From Actinomycetes bacterium (GTDB lineage Bacteria > Actinomycetota > Aquicultoria > SURF-47 > JAUUWJ01): 11,137 bases of DNA. The notes beneath the pieces are model-generated. The model was not told the DNA's origin. It ran no database searches and saw nothing but the letters and a program-made list of their open reading frames with translations. The stretch is from positions 1 through 11,137 of the forward strand of contig JAUUWJ010000009.1 of NCBI GenBank assembly GCA_030589175.1, written 5' to 3'. Position numbers and translations under genes: made by a program. Below are positions 6,410 to 11,137 of this stretch, piece by piece; position 1 is the stretch's first letter, and every line of letters begins with the position of its first letter.

Positions 6410-6439
6410 TTGACTTATTTTACCAACTTTCTATATTAT
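6410..6439 (+). promoter_or_regulatory. Sigma-70-type promoter for the oxidoreductase operon
   Basis: TTGACT (6410-6415), 5 of 6 to consensus, is followed by TATATT (6432-6437, 16-nt spacer) or TATTAT (6434-6439, 18-nt spacer), each 5 of 6. It is the best -35/-10 pair I found in the window. Transcription would start near 6445, leaving a leader of about 55 nt before the TTG start at 6499. I see no clear FNR, CRP or ModE operator in this gap. Confidence 0.6.
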
Positions 6440-6450
6440 AGATTAAGCAA
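6437..6450 (+). repeat. 14-nt direct repeat, copy 2
   Basis: This is the second exact copy of TATAGATTAAGCAA. It covers the expected transcription start of the oxidoreductase operon promoter. The two copies bracket the Fe-S protein gene. Unlike copy 1 it has no inverted partner nearby. Confidence 0.5.
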
Positions 6451-6498
6451 CAAAACAAAAGTAACCGTTGAACTATCGATTAAATTAGGACGCAGCAT

Positions 6499-9150
6499 TT
6501 GAAACTTAGTAGAAGGAATTTCTTAAAACTAGGAGCAGCAACAGCCACGCTAGTAAGTCTTGGTAGCAAGACAACTACGCTAAAAGCCTTTGGCAGAGAA
6601 AAACTTAAAGAAGGCGGCCAGGGAATATCTCTTACCGGAAAAAAACTCAAAAAAATTAACAGCACTTGTCTTATGTGTGGAGTTACCGATGGCATCACAG
6701 GTTTTGTTAAAGACGGACGTCTAGTAAAGATTGAGGGCAACTCCAAACACCCTAATAACAGAGGTAAAATTTGCGCTAAAGGACAAGCGGGAATCCAATA
6801 TTTATACGATCCTTACCGCATAAAGTATCCGATGAAAAGAGTGGGCAAGCGCGGAGAAGATAAATGGGAAAGAATAACCCGGGACGAAGCTCTTAATATA
6901 GTAGCGGAAAAAATAAAAGAAATTCAAAAAAAGAAAGACGCGGGAAAGATTGCTATCCACAAGGGCCGTGATAGAGATAAGACTATCTTAAAACGGTTCG
7001 GCAAGGCAATAGGAACAAAACACACATTTAATCACACTTCAATATGCGAAGCATCTTTAAAGGTTGGATATGAGACATCTATGGGTGCTGACATTGATAT
7101 GGCTGATGTTGCCAAGTCTAAGTACACAATTCTTTTCGGAGATAACGTTTTTGAAGCTTCATATATGTCTGTTCCGATGTCCCAGCGGATTATGGATGCC
7201 AGAGCAAAGGGAGCAAAGCTTGTTGTGTTTGATCCCAGACTTTCTCATACGGCGGGACAGGCAGATAATTGGTTTCCGGTAAAGCCGGGAACAGACGGGG
7301 CGGTTCTATTGGCAATGTGTAACGTCTTGACGTCAAAGAACAAAGTGCCGGCAGCAGGCAAGAAGTTTATAAATGAATGGAGCAATTATCCTTACGATAA
7401 ATTAGTTAAGCATTTAAAAAAATTTACTCCCTCTTGGGCGGAAAAAATCAGCGGTATAAAAGCGGCGGACATTGAAAGAATAACCATAGAGTTTGCAAAG
7501 GCTGCTCCTAAGTGTTGCGCCCGTGGATACAACGGACTTTCCAATAGCGTTAACGGTGCCATGAATGCTCGTAATCTAACGCTTTTAAATGCCTTAGTTG
7601 GAAACATTGATGAAGAAGGTGGTTTTTGTCTGCCTAAAGGCGGAAAAGCCGGTAAAGTAAAACCCGACCCAACAGACCCGGAAGGCGATTTTCCAATTAA
7701 AGACATTGATCATGAATGGTTTCCACTGGCGAGTCACCATGCTTACCATTTGTTGCCTGATTATGTTGAAGAAAGCGGCTACAACATAGACCTCTATATG
7801 ATACATATGTACAATCCGATTTACTCGAATCCGGATGTAAAACGCTGGCGTGAGTTTATGTATGATACCAAGAAACTCAAGTACATTGTTGATTTTTCAC
7901 CTTTCTGGAGCGAGACTGCGGTAGAAGTTGCGGATTTGATAATACCTGATGTTACTTATTTAGAGCGTCTTGCTGTATCGGCAATGCCCTCGGCTGATCA
8001 AATGCCGTTCTTACAGCTTTACCAACCAATTGTAGAGCCAATGTATGAATCATCCTCGGTATATGACAACTATTTTGAAATTGCCAGGAAAGTCGGTGGA
8101 GAAACAGCGAAGTATTTTAAAACCCGCTCTCTTGATGCTTATCAAAAAGAAGTTGTCGAAACAGAGTGGGGCAAGGGTTCGTGGAAAAAAATTAAAGAAG
8201 AAGGTGTAATCATTCCCACTATTGAAGGCAAAAAATACAAAGCTTACGACGAGCTCACTGAAGCGGAAAGAGATAAGTTACGCAAATATCATACATATTC
8301 AAAAGAGCTAAAAAAAGAAGATATTGCCGAAATGAAGGAAAAAGAATATAAGTTCCCCGATGGCGATGGACCTATACTTGACGATAAAGGAAAGGAAACA
8401 AAAGGTGTTGTAAGGGACGGAAAGTATTACAAAGGTTTTACAACCGAGACGGGTCTTTTTACGATTTATGCCGAGAGCTGGAAAGAAGAAGGTCATTCGG
8501 CCCTCCCGGATTTTAAAGAACCTGAGCCTACTAAAGGAAAGAAGAATGACGAATTAATACTTATAACCGGAAAACCAAACGTACATACCCAGTCAAGAAC
8601 GGCAAATGTTGCCTGGCTTATGGAAATTGTCGGCTTTAACCCGGCCTGGATAAACCCCAAAACTGCCAAAGCGAAAGGGATAAGTACAGGCGATGAAATA
8701 ATAATAGAAAGTGGCAAGGCAGCCAAGAAAATGAAATGTTATGCATATGTTACCGAAGGAATTAATCCCGATTGTATATTCGTTTCGGCAAGTCTGGGCC
8801 ACTGGAAATACGGTGATTTGGCAAGCAAAGGACTAGTCAAAGAAGAAGGGAAGCAAAGGAAGATGTTTGACGCGTCAAAAGATTTTCCGGCACAGGAACT
8901 AGAGAAAGGTTTTGGCAGAAAGACAACAACGTCTAATCGAATGTATCCTTTCGGAGTTAATAAGGGAACTCCGGTAAACACGGGTGGTTTTGCTAATGAA
9001 AAGGTCAATCCTATTGTAAAAAACTGGGAAGATAAAACGGTTGTCGGCTATTCGCCAAACCCGATAATGGAATCATCAAAAAAATACACGGATCCGGTTG
9101 GTGGCGAATATGCCTGGTCGAACACTTTAGTTAAAGTAAGAAAGGCTTAA
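6499..9150 (+). CDS. Tat-exported molybdopterin oxidoreductase, catalytic subunit (PsrA/PhsA/FdnG superfamily)
   Basis: This is the catalytic subunit of a DMSO-reductase-superfamily enzyme with a bis-pyranopterin Mo or W cofactor. At 883 residues it is in the normal range. The TTG start follows AGGA (6487-6490). The twin-arginine signal SRRNFLKLG (4-12) and a mild hydrophobic stretch to about 30 predict export. The FS0 motif is C57-x2-C60-x3-D64-x27-C92, with Asp where the third Cys is usual. Cys183 in HTSICEASL is the likely metal ligand. The segment at about 435-490 (YNPIYSNPD; SETAVEVADLIIPD) and the C-terminal dinucleotide-binding domain from about 684 (LITGKPNVHTQS, INPKTAKAKGISTGDE) fit the family. 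A Lys/Glu-rich stretch at about 577-640 looks inserted. Thiosulfate, polysulfide, tetrathionate, arsenate or formate are all conceivable substrates; I cannot choose. Confidence 0.92.
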   Translation: MKLSRRNFLKLGAATATLVSLGSKTTTLKAFGREKLKEGGQGISLTGKKLKKINSTCLMCGVTDGITGFVKDGRLVKIEGNSKHPNNRGKICAKGQAGIQYLYDPYRIKYPMKRVGKRGEDKWERITRDEALNIVAEKIKEIQKKKDAGKIAIHKGRDRDKTILKRFGKAIGTKHTFNHTSICEASLKVGYETSMGADIDMADVAKSKYTILFGDNVFEASYMSVPMSQRIMDARAKGAKLVVFDPRLSHTAGQADNWFPVKPGTDGAVLLAMCNVLTSKNKVPAAGKKFINEWSNYPYDKLVKHLKKFTPSWAEKISGIKAADIERITIEFAKAAPKCCARGYNGLSNSVNGAMNARNLTLLNALVGNIDEEGGFCLPKGGKAGKVKPDPTDPEGDFPIKDIDHEWFPLASHHAYHLLPDYVEESGYNIDLYMIHMYNPIYSNPDVKRWREFMYDTKKLKYIVDFSPFWSETAVEVADLIIPDVTYLERLAVSAMPSADQMPFLQLYQPIVEPMYESSSVYDNYFEIARKVGGETAKYFKTRSLDAYQKEVVETEWGKGSWKKIKEEGVIIPTIEGKKYKAYDELTEAERDKLRKYHTYSKELKKEDIAEMKEKEYKFPDGDGPILDDKGKETKGVVRDGKYYKGFTTETGLFTIYAESWKEEGHSALPDFKEPEPTKGKKNDELILITGKPNVHTQSRTANVAWLMEIVGFNPAWINPKTAKAKGISTGDEIIIESGKAAKKMKCYAYVTEGINPDCIFVSASLGHWKYGDLASKGLVKEEGKQRKMFDASKDFPAQELEKGFGRKTTTSNRMYPFGVNKGTPVNTGGFANEKVNPIVKNWEDKTVVGYSPNPIMESSKKYTDPVGGEYAWSNTLVKVRKA

Positions 9151-9160
9151 AGGAGTAATT

Positions 9161-9937
9161 TTGGCTAAACAGTGGGGAATGCTAGTAGATACAAGAAGAT
9201 GTGTGGGTTGCCAAGGTTGCACTGTTGCCTGTAAAGCGGAAAATAGCGTCGGACTTGGGTCTTTTCGTACTCATGTAAAGATTTTTGAAACTGGTACCTA
9301 TCCAAAGACAAAAAAGCGTTTTGTTCCCATGCTTTGCATGCACTGCAAAAAGCCTCCTTGTGTTGATGTTTGCCCGGTAGAGGCCACCTATAAGAGAAAT
9401 GACGGACTGGTGTTAATCGATTATGAGAAATGCATAGGTTGTGGCTATTGTCTGGATGCTTGCCCTTATGATGCTCGTTATTTGAATTCAGACGTTGTTG
9501 ATGAAGTTGGCGGAGCTGTTGAGTGGGGAGGAAAAAGATCTTACGGAAAAGCAGATAAATGTACATTTTGCGCTCATCGGCTAGCAAAAGGCATTGAGCC
9601 CGCCTGCGTTAATACATGCGTGGGTAAAGCAAGGCAGTTTGGTGATTTCAATGATAAAAGTAGCGTTGTTAGTAAGATAAAAAATGATGTTTTGCAAGGC
9701 AATAAGATGCTTATGAAAGCTAGTGACAAATACGGTCCGTTAGAACTCGGCGGTCTATCTGTCCTATATATTCTTCCGGCAAATAAAGAGGTATTCAATC
9801 TTCCGTCACTTGGAAATGGAGAAATATTTGACGGAAAAAGAATGGTAAAAGTAGTTGGCGCTGTTGCAGCAACGGCAACTTTTGCCGCCTTAGGTTTTAG
9901 CATGGTTAGTTCATCTATTGGAGGCAGTGATGGCTAA
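9161..9937 (+). CDS. Four-cluster 4Fe-4S electron-transfer subunit (PsrB/PhsB/NrfC-like)
   Basis: This 258-residue B subunit wires the catalytic subunit to the membrane cytochrome. All sixteen cysteines expected for four [4Fe-4S] clusters are present: C14/17/20/24, C59/62/67/71, C91/94/97/101 and C134/137/149/153, the last group with the family's x2, x11, x3 spacing. No residue is substituted, unlike the catalytic subunit. A C-terminal hydrophobic helix at about 229-250 could anchor it in the membrane, as in formate dehydrogenase FdnH. It has no signal peptide and presumably crosses the membrane bound to the Tat-targeted subunit. The TTG start at 9161 follows AGGAG (9151-9155) by 5 nt, 10 nt after the previous stop. 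It overlaps the next gene by 8 nt. Confidence 0.93.
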   Translation: MAKQWGMLVDTRRCVGCQGCTVACKAENSVGLGSFRTHVKIFETGTYPKTKKRFVPMLCMHCKKPPCVDVCPVEATYKRNDGLVLIDYEKCIGCGYCLDACPYDARYLNSDVVDEVGGAVEWGGKRSYGKADKCTFCAHRLAKGIEPACVNTCVGKARQFGDFNDKSSVVSKIKNDVLQGNKMLMKASDKYGPLELGGLSVLYILPANKEVFNLPSLGNGEIFDGKRMVKVVGAVAATATFAALGFSMVSSSIGGSDG

Positions 9938-10586
9938 GAGAGTACTAAGATATTCAAGAATTGCCAGAATTGTCCATCAGATAAATCTGTTAGCGTTTGC
10001 GGTGTTTATTTATACCGGACTGGCATTAATAGCTCCCGACTTTAATATGTTAGCTGATTTAGTAGGCGGCTTTAATGTTACAAGAATACTGCATCGCGCA
10101 GCGGCTGTAATTTTCATAATAGTGCCCTTGCTTGCCATTGTTTCAAATTTTGAAGGTTTTAAAAGCTTTTTGAAAGAGACCTTTCAATGGGGGGAAAATG
10201 ATACCAAGTGGATTCTTAGGTTTCCTCTTTGGCTCTTCAGGCCTTCTACCAAAATGCCCAAGACCAAAGGTAAAGGAAAGCCGGGTCAAAGATTGGTAGC
10301 TATATTGCTTATTGGCGGGGCTCTCTGGCAAGTGCTTACCGGATTCTTGATGCTTTTTAGAGGATCTTTTCCGAAAAATGTCATTATGATGGCTACCGTG
10401 TTTCACGATATAGGATTTTTTATTATTGGCGTAGCAATACTAGGTCACGCCTATATAGGAATGGGGTTATTTAAACCTTACCGCGGTGTTAGCCAAGGCA
10501 TGCTTGGTGATGGAACAGTAGATTATGAAGTAGCGAAAAAGCTTTGGCCGGATTGGACGTCAAAAGAAGAGGTGAAAGACAAATAA
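9930..10586 (+). CDS. Di-haem cytochrome b membrane subunit (FdnI/PhsC-like)
   Basis: This subunit anchors the enzyme and exchanges electrons with quinone. From the ATG at 9930, chosen because GGAGG sits at 9919-9923, it is 218 residues; an in-frame ATG at 9918 lies on top of that ribosome site. Four membrane helices are visible at about 18-36, 53-71, 121-143 and 155-178. Histidines 16, 55, 159 and 173 lie at or in these helices and match the four haem b ligands of the formate-dehydrogenase gamma / thiosulfate-reductase cytochrome b family. The tail after helix 4 (GTVDYEVAKKLWPDW) also follows the family pattern. A cytochrome b anchor, rather than the haem-free NrfD/PsrC type, points away from classic polysulfide reductase and toward PhsC- or FdnI-like enzymes. 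Confidence 0.9.
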   Translation: MAKRVLRYSRIARIVHQINLLAFAVFIYTGLALIAPDFNMLADLVGGFNVTRILHRAAAVIFIIVPLLAIVSNFEGFKSFLKETFQWGENDTKWILRFPLWLFRPSTKMPKTKGKGKPGQRLVAILLIGGALWQVLTGFLMLFRGSFPKNVIMMATVFHDIGFFIIGVAILGHAYIGMGLFKPYRGVSQGMLGDGTVDYEVAKKLWPDWTSKEEVKDK

Positions 10587-10594
10587 AAACTAGA

Positions 10595-11137
10595 TTGGCA
10601 AGCTCTGATACCGCTCTTCAAAGATCTAATACCTACGGTTTTTTCTCCAGGCTTTACGAAGGCGAACCAACTGAGAAGTTTATCAATGAGCTAAAGAAAC
10701 CAAAAATAAGTGAGGTTTTACAAGAACTAGGGCTTGTTCTTGATGAAGTCAACACGGGAGAAAATGCTGCCAAAGATTTAAGCTTTGAATACGTTAGGTT
10801 ATTTGTAGGCACTGGCCCTAAGCATGCAGCTCCATGGGAGTCAGTTTATACGGATGAGCGTCAAGTTGGAGAAAAGACAGTAAGAGGATTAATGTGGGGA
10901 AACTCTACTGTCAGGGTTATAAAAACATACAAAGAGTTAGGATATGAGCCGGTAGAAAAATTTAAGGACATGCCTGATCATATAGCAGTTGAACTTGATT
11001 TTATGCAAAATTTATGTCTCGACGAAGCAAAAGCAATTGATGCCAAAGAAGAAAAAAAGGAAAAGTATTTTCAGGTTAGTCAGCAAGTTTTTTTGGAAAA
11101 GCATCTTTTGCCCTGGATTGATAAATTTGTCGAAGAA
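10595..11137 (+). CDS. TorD-family molybdoenzyme chaperone, truncated by window end
   Basis: TorD/DmsD-type chaperones bind the twin-arginine signal and apo-form of the catalytic subunit until the cofactor is loaded. The frame is open to the right edge (at least 181 codons); full members are about 200-220 residues, so only the C-terminus is missing. Diagnostic motifs are the N-terminal YGFFSRLY; YVRLFVGTGPKHAAPWESVY, the family's E-Y-x-R-L-F ... P-x-E-S-V-Y block; and MPDHIAVELDFM, the conserved P-D-H-x3-E-L-x-F-M. The start is unclear. TTG at 10595 has no well-spaced ribosome site, while the rarer ATA at 10583, overlapping the previous stop as ATAA, lies 8 nt after AGAGGTG (10568-10574). Placement directly after the A-B-C genes marks it as their dedicated chaperone. 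Confidence 0.9.
   Translation, partial: MASSDTALQRSNTYGFFSRLYEGEPTEKFINELKKPKISEVLQELGLVLDEVNTGENAAKDLSFEYVRLFVGTGPKHAAPWESVYTDERQVGEKTVRGLMWGNSTVRVIKTYKELGYEPVEKFKDMPDHIAVELDFMQNLCLDEAKAIDAKEEKKEKYFQVSQQVFLEKHLLPWIDKFVEE

Noticed and set aside
6342..6498. FNR/CRP-type (TTGAT-N4-ATCAA) or ModE-type operator in the divergent gap
   Set aside because: Only partial half-sites such as TTGAACTATCGATTAA are present and they do not form the required palindrome.
7392..7706. 104-codon open frame on the minus strand inside the catalytic subunit
   Set aside because: Antisense to well-conserved molybdopterin oxidoreductase sequence; no ribosome site or recognisable domain.
9165..9587. 140-codon open frame on the minus strand
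   Set aside because: It lies entirely antisense to the B subunit, whose sixteen cysteines are all in their expected places; the antisense frame shows no known motif.
1..11137. CRISPR arrays, tRNA/rRNA genes, insertion sequences or transposase fragments
   Set aside because: No regularly spaced repeats, tRNA-like cloverleaf, rRNA signature, terminal inverted repeats or transposase motifs were seen on either strand.

Overview
The window is AT-rich bacterial DNA carrying a compact, nearly gap-free set of genes for making, exporting and using a molybdenum or tungsten respiratory enzyme. The Shine-Dalgarno sites, sigma-70-like promoter sequences, a TatA/TatC translocase and frequent TTG starts all point to a bacterium. 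The gene content (quinone-linked molybdoenzyme, many Fe-S clusters) suggests an anaerobe. I cannot assign a phylum from the sequence alone.

Layout. Positions 1-196 hold no recognisable gene. Positions 197-3133 (+) form a tightly overlapping run: a TupB-type oxyanion permease, its ATPase with a Mop/TOBE tail, and MoeA, which inserts the metal into molybdopterin. The substrate-binding protein (TupA) is not visible and is presumably upstream. A MobB-like GTPase for cofactor maturation (3147-3812, -) converges on moeA. tatA (3956-4162, +) and tatC (4215-4952, +) follow, then a second TatA/B-type gene (4981-5190, -) convergent with tatC. Next is an unusual multi-cluster Fe-S protein (5265-6341, -). 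It is divergent from the main operon (6499 to the right edge, +), which encodes a Tat-exported molybdopterin oxidoreductase, a four-cluster electron-transfer subunit, a di-haem cytochrome b membrane anchor and a TorD-family chaperone cut off by the window end.

How it fits together (inference from gene families). Oxyanion uptake feeds MoeA. MobB helps supply the dinucleotide form of the cofactor. The TorD-like chaperone holds the catalytic subunit for cofactor loading. TatA/TatC export the folded enzyme through its twin-arginine signal. The B and C subunits pass electrons between the catalytic site and the quinone pool. The organisation resembles thiosulfate or polysulfide reductases and formate dehydrogenase-N, but the substrate cannot be read from the sequence.

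Most notable points: Asp64 occupies the place of the third cysteine of the FS0 cluster motif in the catalytic subunit. The divergent Fe-S protein has an internal twin-arginine motif and several cysteine modules. The ABC ATPase lacks its Q-loop glutamine. A T7-promoter-like string lies near the left edge.
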